Assembly: GCA_028717865.1 (NCBI GenBank)
Contig: JAQUMZ010000084.1
Location: 1 to 9,277, forward strand
DNA length: 9,277 nt
Source: Elusimicrobiota bacterium
Lineage (GTDB): Bacteria > Elusimicrobiota > Elusimicrobia > UBA1565 > UBA9628
Reading direction: 5' to 3'
The notes under the pieces are model-generated. The model saw nothing but the letters and a program-made list of their open reading frames with translations, did no database searches and was not told the DNA's origin. Positions 1 through 6,705 of the stretch are shown piece by piece (the first letter of the stretch is position 1; every line of letters begins with the position of its first letter). Position numbers and translations under genes: made by a program.

Positions 1-1
1 A

Positions 2-520
2 GTAACGACCGCGATTAAACTCCTGTTTGATCGCGGGGATTTCATCTCGATTAATACGCTAGGCTCAGCAGCTTTCCGAGTGCTTTATGACATCTCGCAA
101 AAAAAGAAGCACAAGTTCCACGTTCTATTTGATGATCTAATAGCCCCCGGGAAGGAGCGCATCTTTTGGGGTTATTTCAATCGCGTCTCCGAGTTTTCAA
201 AGCATGCGGACAGAAACCCTGATGACTTGCTTAAGAATCAAGATGAAACGTTGAACGACCATCTGCTCTTTTTCTGTTGCGTTGGCTGGCTGGATAGCGG
301 GCGGCCGCTGCCGCATGCCATGAATCTGTTCTGGCATTGGTATATCATTGGCCACCCGGACATTATGAAGCCGGATTATCCGATGCGGAATCAAATCTTA
401 GCTGTCGCCAACAATAGCAAGTCCCGCAGTGTAAGGCTCGAGGCGGGAAAGCAAATGCTCCTACGATATGGTGAACCAAAACCCGGAACGATTCGAATCC
501 CGAGCAAAGACAAGCTCTGA
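2..520 (+). CDS. Conserved hypothetical protein, 5' end outside the window
   Basis: The frame is open from base 2 to the TGA at 518-520, giving 172 residues with no start inside the window that is clearly the true one; the gene is therefore partial. A GTG at 80 could serve as a start, but the residues before it (for example DRGDFISINTLGSAAFRVLYDI) look like real protein. From memory it resembles a widespread family of uncharacterised bacterial proteins with a conserved D-x-(V/I)-S-I-(H/N)-T-L segment followed later by an F-(F/S)-KHAD motif; here FSKHADRNPDD is seen. The protein has no signal peptide in the visible part and is rich in aromatic residues. I do not know its function. It is the last gene of a cassette whose attC starts 14 bases after the stop, and it has the same orientation as all other cassette genes. 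Confidence 0.75.
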   Translation, partial: VTTAIKLLFDRGDFISINTLGSAAFRVLYDISQKKKHKFHVLFDDLIAPGKERIFWGYFNRVSEFSKHADRNPDDLLKNQDETLNDHLLFFCCVGWLDSGRPLPHAMNLFWHWYIIGHPDIMKPDYPMRNQILAVANNSKSRSVRLEAGKQMLLRYGEPKPGTIRIPSKDKL

Positions 521-534
521 GGTCAACATTCTCG

Positions 535-634
535 CCCTAACATCGGGCTCTACGGCCGCGCGCGTGCGCGGAGCCCAGTCAGGTGGGCCAACGTGGCGCG
601 CACATAGCGCGCGCCGTAGGCCCCAGCGTTCGGC
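535..634 (+). other. Integron attC recombination site (attC0)
   Basis: The left box R'' is CCCTAAC (535-541) and the right box R' is GTTCGGC (628-634), close to the consensus RYYYAAC and GTTRRRY. Between them the sequence folds into an imperfect hairpin: the run CTACGGC near 550 pairs with GCCGTAG near 613-619, and GCGC-rich arms surround the loop. After R'' comes ATCGGG, as in the other attC sites of this window. Cleavage would fall between G628 and T629, so the next cassette starts at 629. The first position of R'' is C rather than a purine, a small departure from consensus. Confidence 0.82.
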
Positions 635-673
635 GGGCTTAACTCGCGGCACGCGAATTTGAGGGAGATTCGA

Positions 674-1267
674 ATGTCATTTTCAAAGGAATGGTCTTTT
701 GTCGGGTGCCTTCGTATGGCACTTGCCGTGATCTGTTCGGGATTGCTACTGGGGTGCCATGCGCGAAAGGATTCAACGCAGATCGTGAAACCGGGGAGCA
801 TCTCGAATGGGAAATTGGAAGCTACGACAATCGAAGACCCTCGGCCCCATGCCATAGACTTAGTGTTGGCCGTGCTTCCTTTCCGAAACGATTCCAGCGA
901 TGACAATAAATTGGGACTGCGCCTTAATGACCTCTTTGCGGAGAGACTCGCGCGGGTACGAGGCATCAAGCTCGTCGAGCGCGAACGGCTCGCCGCCATT
1001 ATGGAGGAGATGCACCTTGGCGACATTTTTGCTGATCCGAAGACTGCAGTAACGATTGGCAATCTGGTGGGAGCAAACGTGCTGGCTTTGGGGTCTTATG
1101 CTAAGGCTGAAAGCAACCACATCGTGACTGTCCGCCTCGTAAAAGTCGAGACGGGAGAGATTATTGGCGGCGTCGAAGATTCCGGACAGAACTTCGAACG
1201 ACTAGCAGATATCCTGGCTGCGCGGCTGGCTCAGTCATTGACGCCACATCCCGCTAGTCCCCGTTAG
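674..1267 (+). CDS. CsgG/TolB-like lipoprotein
   Basis: This 197-residue protein opens with a lipoprotein signal: a basic N-terminus, a hydrophobic stretch and the lipobox LLGC around residue 28, so it should be lipid-anchored after cleavage. Residues about 62-180 match the curli assembly CsgG-like fold: LAVLPFRND, then VERERLAAIMEEM, then a TAVTIGNLVGANVLALGSY segment and a final strand VRLVKVETGEIIGG. Proteins with this domain act in the outer membrane or periplasm; CsgG itself forms a secretion pore, but many single-domain relatives have no known role. The ATG at 674 is preferred over the in-frame TTG at 659 because GGGAGA at 663-668 is well spaced for it. The stop lies one base before the next gene, which also has CsgG-like domains, so the two are probably co-translated and may act together. 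No transmembrane barrel segment is evident, so a pore role is not shown. Confidence 0.8.
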   Translation: MSFSKEWSFVGCLRMALAVICSGLLLGCHARKDSTQIVKPGSISNGKLEATTIEDPRPHAIDLVLAVLPFRNDSSDDNKLGLRLNDLFAERLARVRGIKLVERERLAAIMEEMHLGDIFADPKTAVTIGNLVGANVLALGSYAKAESNHIVTVRLVKVETGEIIGGVEDSGQNFERLADILAARLAQSLTPHPASPR

Positions 1268-1268
1268 A

Positions 1269-3887
1269 ATGGCACTAGCCCTCATTGCCACGGCATTCCT
1301 CATGCTGCCTGGCTCAGCTCATTCAGCAGCTTGCTCCGTTCGTCTGGGCGTCCTCGACTTCCATCTGCGCAGTCTGACGCCAAGCGCTCCGCTGATTCAA
1401 CGGACGCTCACTGAATTGCTGGTCGGAGAACTGAGCAGAAACAAACGATTCCAGATCGTAGAACGCGAGTCGCTGGGTCCTCTGCTTGACGAACTGAATC
1501 TGAAGGAACAGGGCGCCACACGGGGCGGCCCCGACATCGGAGAAGCAATCCCTGCTGATTACCTGCTGGAAGGATCGATTCTACAGCGACCCGAGGGATT
1601 GGAGATCGAATACTCCCTGCTTGAGGTGAAGAGCCGAACACGAATCGGGGTGAGTCACGCCAATTTCTGCGAATATGAACTATCGGATGGAGCGTTGCGG
1701 ATTGCGCAGGCTCTCGAGAAGACTCTAATGAGCCAAGTCGGGTGTGTCTCGCAGAACGGTGTGAAGGCTAAGACCGTCGCAGTCATCCCATTTCGCGATG
1801 ATCTCGTTGGCGGGAAAGGAGCAATGGGGCGCACGGTGTCCGACTTGGTTTCACCGCTACTAGCCACAGGTGGTGACACACAAGTCGTTGAGCGGGATCG
1901 ATTGGCGGAAATCTTAACTGAACTGCACTTACAATCTGGCGGAGAGGTTGCCCCGGAAACGGCCGTGAAAATGGGGCACCTATTAGGCGCGCAGGCAGTC
2001 ATTCTTGGAAGTGTACGATACTCATCCGGCCGGCTGGCACTCGAGGCTCGCACAGTGCACGTCGCGACTGGACGCATTAGGGAGGCAGTCAGGGCAGAGG
2101 GCCTTCCTGGCGAGCTCTTAAAGCTCACAAGCCAGTTGTCTCGTCAGTTATCGCAACAGCTAGGGACGGCCGCTATTAACAGCCCGGCGGAAGATTTTGA
2201 AGATTTCAGTTCAAAGCGCCAGAAAGAGTCTGCTGAATACAATACGCGTGCTTTAGCCATCTTAGGCTCGGGTTCCTATATGGATGTCGGCAACAAGCCT
2301 GGTTATGAACGTGCCGTCGCGGACTTAAAGAGAGCCATCTACGTAAACCCTTGGTTCGCCGATTTATACATTAATCTCCATCAGTGTTTCATCCGGATGT
2401 ATCGGCACGCTGAAGCGAGGGCGGCACTGGAAGCTCTGATACGTCGATATCCGTCGATCATCATCGAAACGAAGGATCTGGCCATGGCCTACTTCTGGCT
2501 GGGGAATCTTTTTCGCGAGGACGGCGATTACGCCAACGCGGTGAAGTACCTTCAGCTTGGAATAGACCTGCACACTCTTGGTTATCTCGATAACAACTCG
2601 TTGGAGTTCATTGCTGAGTGTCAGTTCCTCCAGAAACACTACGACGATGCATTGGCATCTTTGAGTAGACTAACAGGAAATAGCCCGACCCATCGGGAGT
2701 TCCCTGACATCGCGTTCATTCATGAAGTGATGGGGAAGAGCGATCTTGCCCTTTCTGAATATAGGCAGGTACCAACACCGGGCACTACCGGGCGCCTTAT
2801 CCGCTGGGGCTCGCAACGGGTCTCCGACCGCATCTTGCGACTAAAGTCGTGCCAGTCTGGCTGTGACCGCAGGCCGTTGGCCAAATTGGCACAGCTGGAG
2901 GCGCTTGCGACACGGTACGTCTTGGATGTCCACGCTGCACAGAGCCATTTCCTGAAAGACAACTATGACCTCCTTGGCGCTATCGGCCCAGATTGGAAAT
3001 CAAAGTCGAAGGCGTACTATGAGATGCAAAACAACCGACAGCTCTGGGAAATCATCAATGGTCTTGAAGCCCTCGTCCGAGATAATCCCACGCACCCTGT
3101 GGCTGACCATGCATTGATGATTTTGGCCGTGGCCTACGAGAACCTCGGTGCTGATGAACGGAAACACGCGACTGCGACCTACCGAAGGATCGTGGACAAC
3201 TACCCGCACAGCAAATACCGCCGCGAATGCCTAATGAAGATGACTTTTGGTGCCTCACCAGAAGAGCGCCGCGCGATTTATAAAAATATCTTAAAGGACA
3301 ATCCCGCCGACTTGTATGCTCTGTTTTACCTGGGGGAATTGGAACATACCTCATTCCACAACGGCAAGGATGCCAAGGAACTATTGGAGAAGTTTTTGAG
3401 CTTGAATCCTGACCCCAAGGACCCCGTATTCAATTACACTTTTCTTCCCGCCGCAAAAAGAATTCTCGGCGAAATTGCCGACGGCGGAAGAAAGCAGAAG
3501 ATAGTCACCCCGGAGGACGCCTACTGCTCATGGGACCGTTCGTACAAAGAGTACGTTTCGAAAGGGGGAGTGATGTCCCAGCCCGCCGCTTTTGACTCTC
3601 TTAAGGCGGCCAAGGTGCTCGAACAGATGGGGCTTTTTGAGGCAGCATTTCTTCGTTATCAGAAGATTATCGATGTGTATGCCGACCGATACTCTCACAT
3701 GGCATTGGAAGCTCAGCAGCACATTGACGCGATTACGGCGAGTCATCCCGGGATAAGCCGACAGGAGAACACAGCACAGGTCGCAAAGTCCCTGGCGGAT
3801 TTGCAGAGCTTATGTGATCGGAGATATGGGACTGTTCAAATTTCTTCACCAAGGCCCGCAGCTTCCCCTATCCAGGATAGCCACTAA
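1269..3887 (+). CDS. Secreted protein with two CsgG-like domains and C-terminal TPRs
   Basis: The 872-residue product starts with a Sec signal peptide ending near AHSA (residues 17-20). Two CsgG/TolB-like domains follow. The first covers about residues 24-160, with LGVLDF, IVERESLGPLLDEL and ADYLLEGSI. The second covers about 167-290, with VAVIPFRDD, VVERDRLAEILTEL and GAQAVILGSV. From about residue 325 to the end the protein is helical and contains tetratricopeptide-like repeats, for example around 346 (YERAVADLKRAI), 421 (YANAVKYLQLGI), 458 (YDDALASLSRL), 634 (ATATYRRIVDNYP) and 791 (FEAAFLRYQKII). This suggests a periplasmic scaffold linked to an envelope assembly. The start ATG is one base after the upstream stop with no obvious Shine-Dalgarno, so translational coupling is likely. 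Together with the upstream gene there are three related CsgG-like domains in tandem, pointing to old duplication. No enzymatic motif was recognised. Confidence 0.82.
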   Translation: MALALIATAFLMLPGSAHSAACSVRLGVLDFHLRSLTPSAPLIQRTLTELLVGELSRNKRFQIVERESLGPLLDELNLKEQGATRGGPDIGEAIPADYLLEGSILQRPEGLEIEYSLLEVKSRTRIGVSHANFCEYELSDGALRIAQALEKTLMSQVGCVSQNGVKAKTVAVIPFRDDLVGGKGAMGRTVSDLVSPLLATGGDTQVVERDRLAEILTELHLQSGGEVAPETAVKMGHLLGAQAVILGSVRYSSGRLALEARTVHVATGRIREAVRAEGLPGELLKLTSQLSRQLSQQLGTAAINSPAEDFEDFSSKRQKESAEYNTRALAILGSGSYMDVGNKPGYERAVADLKRAIYVNPWFADLYINLHQCFIRMYRHAEARAALEALIRRYPSIIIETKDLAMAYFWLGNLFREDGDYANAVKYLQLGIDLHTLGYLDNNSLEFIAECQFLQKHYDDALASLSRLTGNSPTHREFPDIAFIHEVMGKSDLALSEYRQVPTPGTTGRLIRWGSQRVSDRILRLKSCQSGCDRRPLAKLAQLEALATRYVLDVHAAQSHFLKDNYDLLGAIGPDWKSKSKAYYEMQNNRQLWEIINGLEALVRDNPTHPVADHALMILAVAYENLGADERKHATATYRRIVDNYPHSKYRRECLMKMTFGASPEERRAIYKNILKDNPADLYALFYLGELEHTSFHNGKDAKELLEKFLSLNPDPKDPVFNYTFLPAAKRILGEIADGGRKQKIVTPEDAYCSWDRSYKEYVSKGGVMSQPAAFDSLKAAKVLEQMGLFEAAFLRYQKIIDVYADRYSHMALEAQQHIDAITASHPGISRQENTAQVAKSLADLQSLCDRRYGTVQISSPRPAASPIQDSH

Positions 3888-3908
3888 TTTGAGAACTAAG
3901 GATTGCAC

Positions 3909-4008
3909 GCCGAACATCGGGCACTGCCGGTGCGCTATAGGTCGATGAAATTGGGTCATGGGCCTGCCGGCTCGGCGCGCCGCGCCGCGCACAGCAGACC
4001 CATGCGTT
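3909..4008 (+). other. Integron attC site (attC1), core split by an insertion sequence
   Basis: R'' is GCCGAAC (3909-3915). The right end reads CCCATGCGTT (3999-4008) and is then interrupted by the insertion sequence; the core continues as AGGC at 5499-5502. Removing the insertion gives GTTAGGC, a perfect GTTRRRY box, and a site of 104 bases. Bases 3945-4008 match 6200-6263 of the next attC at 61 of 64 positions, so these sites are close homologues. The arms TGCCGGTGCGC (3926-3936) and GCGCACAGCAG (3987-3997) can pair imperfectly. The inner part is very GC-rich (GGCGCGCCGCGCC). Confidence 0.85.
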
Positions 4009-4289
4009 GATATGGTTGACTGATGTCAAGTAGGCAGTAGCCGTCGTCCTCCTCTCGTGGAAGGAAGTCCCGAACGAACCAGACCCCCAAGCGGAACGCG
4101 AGCTCATGACGTTGGTCGCTCATGCTGATATTCGCGGGTTGGTTACCGCATGACCCTTTTGCGTCACGGGGCTGCCTCGCTCTAGGATCGAGCGTCGGAG
4201 CAAACGAATCCGGCTCTTAACGTTGCCGAGGATTCCCCAGACCCTGCTCGCGTTCCTCTTGTGAATCTGGCCGACAACTTCTTTGCTGG
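4009..4289 (-). ncRNA. Candidate bridge RNA region of the IS1111-type element
   Basis: This 281-base stretch lies between the transposase stop and the right end of the element and holds no convincing gene. IS110-family transposases use a noncoding bridge RNA whose loops pair with donor and target DNA; in IS1111-type elements it is thought to lie on the 3' side of the transposase. The long 3' and short 5' (99-base) noncoding ends here fit that arrangement. On the - strand, bases 4152-4144 read CATGCGGTA, matching 8 of 9 bases of the attC target CATGCGTTA at the insertion site; this could be a target guide or chance. I have not folded the region. Confidence 0.4.
4012..4023 (+). repeat. Subterminal inverted repeat of the insertion sequence, transposase 3' side
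   Basis: ATGGTTGACTGA, a perfect inverse match to 5480-5491. It is separated from the attC half-site by the three bases GAT. Confidence 0.9.
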
Positions 4290-5399
4290 CTACCCTGCCA
4301 GCGGTTTAACCTCCTTTGCGATCGCCCACATGAAGCCCAGCAGTTCCCGGGCGATCGCCGTTGTGATCACCTGCTTGATCTTGCCCTTCGCCGCCAGACG
4401 CCGGTACTTGGTGCACAGCCGCAGCTGCGCCTTCCAGGCGATCTCGCGGACCTTCTGATCCACGGTGTCCTGCCGATCCCTCAGCCCGCGCGAGACACGC
4501 GCGGGAAAGCGATAAGCCCACGCGGCCTCGACGAGCATGCGCCGCGCGTGCGAGTTCCCCGTTTTGGTGATTGCGCCCAGCCTTTGCCGCGGCCCGCTCG
4601 AATACTGGCTCGGCACCAGGCCCACGAACGCCATCAGGTTGCGCGGGTCTTCGAATCTGGAGAGATCCCCCAGTTCCGAGAGGATGGATGCCGCCGCCAC
4701 CACCGAGACCCCCCGAAGCGCTTGCAGCGCTTCGACGACGGGCGCCATGCGCCACGTCGTCGTTGCCTCTTTGAGCTGCTCAGTGATGCGCTCCACCCGC
4801 TCATGCGCCTCTTCGACCGCGTTCAGGTATTCCTGGAATACCACCTGTTGGACCGCCACGGGCATGGAGAGCCTGCCCAGCCAGCGTTGATGCGCCTGCG
4901 TCCACGCCTTGGCCCCCGTGTAGCGAATGTTCTGGCGTAGCAGCAGCGCTCCCAACTGCTGCCGCGTCCGCCGGCACGCGACGACGGCATCTTCCCGCGA
5001 TCGCGACACATCCCGCATCGCCTCATCATCTGGACCGGGCACGAAGACCGCCTTGAGCTCCCCGGCTCGGTGCAGCCGTGCCAGGTTAACCGCATCTCGC
5101 CGATCCGTCTTGATCCGGTCACCCGTACGCTTCGGTATCATGCTCGGCGCCACCACCGAGCATTTGATCCCCTTCCTCGTCAGATGCCGATATAGCGCGT
5201 ACCCGCATGGCCCCGCCTCGTAGACGATGTTCAGCTTGCCCCGCTCGGCTCCCAGCCTTCGCATCACTTTATCGACCGCCTCCAGATCCCCCGCAATCTT
5301 CCCATACGACCTCACCTCGCCTTGCCCTTCCGGCGCCAACGCTACGTCGATAGATTCTTTGTGGACATCTAGTCCAATATACATGGTAGACTGTTCCAA
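4290..5399 (-). CDS. IS110/IS1111-family transposase (DEDD recombinase)
   Basis: This 369-residue protein has the two-part IS110 layout. The N-terminal RuvC-like domain shows YIGLDVHKESIDVAL with D11, the IVYEAGPCGY segment with E61, and KTDRRDAVNLARL with D99 and D102, giving the DEDD set. The C-terminal Transposase_20 domain (about 222-300) has LQALRGVSVVAAASILSELG, then GLVPSQYSSGPR, where S268 is the likely catalytic serine, then KTGNSHARRMLVEAAWAYR. Length and motifs appear intact, so it may be active. The start is most likely the TTG at 5399-5397, since AGGAGG (complement of 5405-5410) lies five bases before it; the ATG at 5384-5382 has no such signal. It runs opposite to all cassette genes. 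Confidence 0.93.
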   Translation of the reverse strand: MEQSTMYIGLDVHKESIDVALAPEGQGEVRSYGKIAGDLEAVDKVMRRLGAERGKLNIVYEAGPCGYALYRHLTRKGIKCSVVAPSMIPKRTGDRIKTDRRDAVNLARLHRAGELKAVFVPGPDDEAMRDVSRSREDAVVACRRTRQQLGALLLRQNIRYTGAKAWTQAHQRWLGRLSMPVAVQQVVFQEYLNAVEEAHERVERITEQLKEATTTWRMAPVVEALQALRGVSVVAAASILSELGDLSRFEDPRNLMAFVGLVPSQYSSGPRQRLGAITKTGNSHARRMLVEAAWAYRFPARVSRGLRDRQDTVDQKVREIAWKAQLRLCTKYRRLAAKGKIKQVITTAIARELLGFMWAIAKEVKPLAG

Positions 5400-5479
5400 G
5401 CTCGCCTCCTTTGTGTGGCTCTATGATGCCTTCAAACAGTATCACAACCCACGTTCCAAAGGACGGCGAGCCCTGCTTT

Positions 5480-5491
5480 TCAGTCAACCAT
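5480..5491 (-). repeat. Subterminal inverted repeat of the insertion sequence, transposase 5' side
   Basis: TCAGTCAACCAT on the + strand, the inverse of 4012-4023. Seven bases (TGTGTCT) separate it from the resumed attC core at 5499. Confidence 0.9.
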
Positions 5492-5498
5492 TGTGTCT

Positions 5499-6261
5499 AG
5501 GCGCATCAATCATATGGGGAACAGCGTGACGATTGCGATTGGAAGACTCGCACTGCTTCTGAGCCTGGCGGCTAGCATCACGGCCTGTAAAACACTGACT
5601 CGAGCCGCTGAGTCTCGATCCATGCGCAACCAGGCACTCCATGACGAACTTGTCTCGATGTCCAAAGCGGATCAGGAAGTGCGCCAAGCCCTCATAGCAT
5701 CGGGAATCGAACATCCGAGTCCAGAAATCACGTCTCGGATGGAAATGATTGACGCGACCAACACCGCGCGGATGAGAGAGATCATCCATGAACGAGGCTG
5801 GCCAGGCAAGACACTGGTTGGGCACGATGGAGATACAGCGGCCTTCTTGCTGGTCCAGCATGCTGACCGGGATCACTCGTTCCAGAAAGAGGTCCTGCCG
5901 CTGTTGGCGCAGGCGTACAAGTCCGGAGAGACGTCGGGGGAACACCTCGCCCTTCTGACCGACAGAATCCTTGTCGGGGAAGGCAAAAAGCAACGATATG
6001 GTTCACAAGCCAAGATAGCGGAAGGGCAAATCATGGTCGATCCCGTTGAAGATGAGTCCAATCTTGATAAGAGGAGAGCTGAATTGGGTCTTCCCCCAAT
6101 GCATGAGTACATTGAACTCATGCGGAAGGCCTACGGTTTGGCCCCCCAGTCAAAATGAGAGCGCCTAACCTCGGGTTCTGCCGATGCGCTTTCAGACCAA
6201 TGAAATTGGGTCATGGGCCCGCCGGCTCGGCGCGCTGCGCCGCGCACGGCAGACCCATGCG
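5499..6261 (+). mobile_element. Integron gene cassette 2 (DUF6624 lipoprotein), body after the insertion
   Basis: The cassette proper begins with the TT at 4007-4008 and continues at 5499 after the insertion sequence, so its first bases are TTAGGCGC. Its attC R'' with flank is GCGCCTAAC (6161-6169), the exact inverse of GTTAGGCGC over nine bases. Without the insertion the cassette is about 765 bp and carries a single gene with only a short leader. The insertion now separates this gene from any promoter further upstream in the array. Confidence 0.8.
5514..6158 (+). CDS. DUF6624-type lipoprotein
   Basis: The product of 214 residues starts with a lipoprotein signal (IAIGRLALLLSLAASITAC, with lipobox ITAC at about residue 25). 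The rest looks like the DUF6624 family, which I recognise by pattern: L.DELVSMSKADQEVRQALI, then DATNTARMREIIHERGWPGKTLVG, then AAFLLVQHADRDHSFQKEVLPLL, HLALLTDRILVGEGKKQRYGSQ and the tail VDKRRAELGLP-like. The biochemical role is unknown to me. The reading frame extends upstream to a GTG at 5493, but that codon lies inside the insertion sequence, so it cannot be the original start. ATG 5514 is used here; GTG 5526 is a real alternative, because GGGGA at 5516-5520 is well placed for it and the signal peptide stays complete. Confidence 0.8.
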   Translation: MGNSVTIAIGRLALLLSLAASITACKTLTRAAESRSMRNQALHDELVSMSKADQEVRQALIASGIEHPSPEITSRMEMIDATNTARMREIIHERGWPGKTLVGHDGDTAAFLLVQHADRDHSFQKEVLPLLAQAYKSGETSGEHLALLTDRILVGEGKKQRYGSQAKIAEGQIMVDPVEDESNLDKRRAELGLPPMHEYIELMRKAYGLAPQSK

Positions 6262-6369
6262 TTGAAGCTGTAGAAAAAACCCCTTTATGGGCAAGATCAA
6301 AGATTTCTCTCGACGGAGAAAGCGGGCCGGATTTGCAGTGAAGGGCCTTTTTCTACAGCTTCGTTCGAC
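6163..6369 (+). other. Integron attC site (attC2), core split by a MITE-like element
   Basis: R'' is GCCTAAC (6163-6169) and the right arm ends CCCATGCGTT (6254-6263). The R' box is then duplicated around a 99 bp palindromic element: GTT at 6261-6263 and GTTCGAC at 6363-6369. Without the element and one GTT copy the site is 105 bases with a perfect R' of GTTCGAC. The arms and centre are nearly identical to those of attC1. Confidence 0.85.
6264..6362. mobile_element. 99 bp MITE-like palindromic element in an attC core
   Basis: The ends are a perfect 15 bp inverted repeat: GAAGCTGTAGAAAAA at 6264-6278 and TTTTTCTACAGCTTC at 6348-6362, with partial pairing continuing inwards through CCCCTT and AAGGG. 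A second hairpin lies inside, TTTCTC (6304-6309) with GAGAAA (6316-6321). GTT flanks both sides (6261-6263 and 6363-6365), as expected for a 3 bp target duplication. No reading frame is present. The element's parent transposase is not in this window, and I cannot name its family. Confidence 0.7.
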
Positions 6370-6402
6370 GGACTGATCATCAATAAGCTCCCCGCTTCAT
6401 GG

Positions 6403-6446
6403 TAAAATTAATATAGTGGACTGGATAGGCCTGATAATTTAGGAGA
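6403..6446 (+). promoter_or_regulatory. Possible promoter and ribosome binding site of the DUF4160 gene
   Basis: AT-rich sequence contains TAAAAT (6403-6408) and TATAGT (6412-6417), either of which could be a -10 box; no convincing -35 box is seen. AGGAGA at 6441-6446 is a good Shine-Dalgarno four bases before the ATG at 6451. Own promoters are common for toxin-antitoxin cassettes. Confidence 0.4.
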
Positions 6447-6450
6447 GATA

Positions 6451-6705
6451 ATGCCGACGATTCTGTTGGTGGCTGGTTGGAGATTCTTCTTCTACTCAAA
6501 CGAGGGGAATGAGCCGATTCACATCCACTGCCAGAAAGGCGACGCCGAAGCAAAGTTCTGGCTCGACCTGGATGCATTCGAAGCGGTCGAGGCGCATAGT
6601 TTCAACATGAGCCCAGCCGATAAGAGGAACGTCAGAAAGATCATCTTCGAGCATTTCGACTACATCGCTGGCGAATGGCAGAAATGGCAGGAGAAGAAAA
6701 AATGA
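6451..6705 (+). CDS. DUF4160 domain protein, putative toxin-antitoxin partner
   Basis: The 84-residue protein fits DUF4160 over its full length: MPTIL at the start, then WRFFFYSNEGNEPIHIHCQKGDAEAKFWL with the family's hallmark FYSNEGNEP.HIH stretch and its paired histidines, and a helical tail ending in lysines. DUF4160 genes are often found directly before DUF2442 genes, and the pair is usually regarded as a predicted type II toxin-antitoxin module; which partner is toxic is not shown by sequence. The start has a well-placed AGGAGA. The stop overlaps the next start as ATGA, so the pair is co-translated. Confidence 0.9.
   Translation: MPTILLVAGWRFFFYSNEGNEPIHIHCQKGDAEAKFWLDLDAFEAVEAHSFNMSPADKRNVRKIIFEHFDYIAGEWQKWQEKKK

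Larger units (their letters stand above)
629..4006 (+). mobile_element. Integron gene cassette 1 (CsgG-like pair)
   Basis: The cassette starts with TTCGGCG at 629, and its attC begins with CGCCGAAC at 3908-3915, an 8-base inverse match including the shared G/C. This is the relation expected of one excisable circle. It carries two genes in the same direction, separated by one base. At about 3.4 kb it is several times larger than the usual single-gene cassette of roughly 0.5 to 1 kb. I see no clear promoter in the 45-base leader before the first gene, so expression may depend on read-through from upstream. Confidence 0.78.
4009..5498 (-). mobile_element. IS110-family insertion sequence, IS1111-type, inserted in an attC core
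   Basis: The element is about 1490 bp and carries one transposase gene on the - strand. A 12 bp perfect inverted repeat, ATGGTTGACTGA, lies at 4012-4023 and, inverted, at 5480-5491. Outside these repeats remain 3 bases on the transposase 3' side (GAT) and 7 on the 5' side (TGTGTCT). As I recall, subterminal repeats of about 12 bp with 7 and 3 bases outside are typical of the IS1111 subgroup, part of which (the IS1111-attC group) targets integron attC sites. The boundaries are set by target reconstruction: joining 4008 to 5499 restores GTTAGGCGC, which matches GCGCCTAAC at 6161-6169. A shift of one base is equally possible, because T occurs on both sides. There is no target duplication. Confidence 0.88.

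Noticed and set aside
521..660. Rho-independent terminator or REP-type palindrome after the first gene.
   Set aside because: The fold has attC core boxes at both ends and no T-run.
3868..4107. 79-codon frame on the - strand.
   Set aside because: It crosses the attC, the insertion boundary and the end of the TPR gene, so it cannot be an old gene.
4033..4153. Open stretch on the + strand in the noncoding end of the insertion sequence, reading like protein (SWKEVPNEPDPQAEREL).
   Set aside because: No suitable start or ribosome site, a stop just upstream, and it lies within the element's probable RNA region; likely chance.
4537..5223. Several + strand frames inside the transposase gene.
   Set aside because: Antisense to an intact, well-matched transposase; rich in Arg, Ser and Pro without domain features.
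3909..6263. The two nearly identical ~100-base GC-rich repeats as ends of a composite transposon.
   Set aside because: They are direct repeats placed after genes, with core boxes complementary to cassette starts, so attC explains them better.
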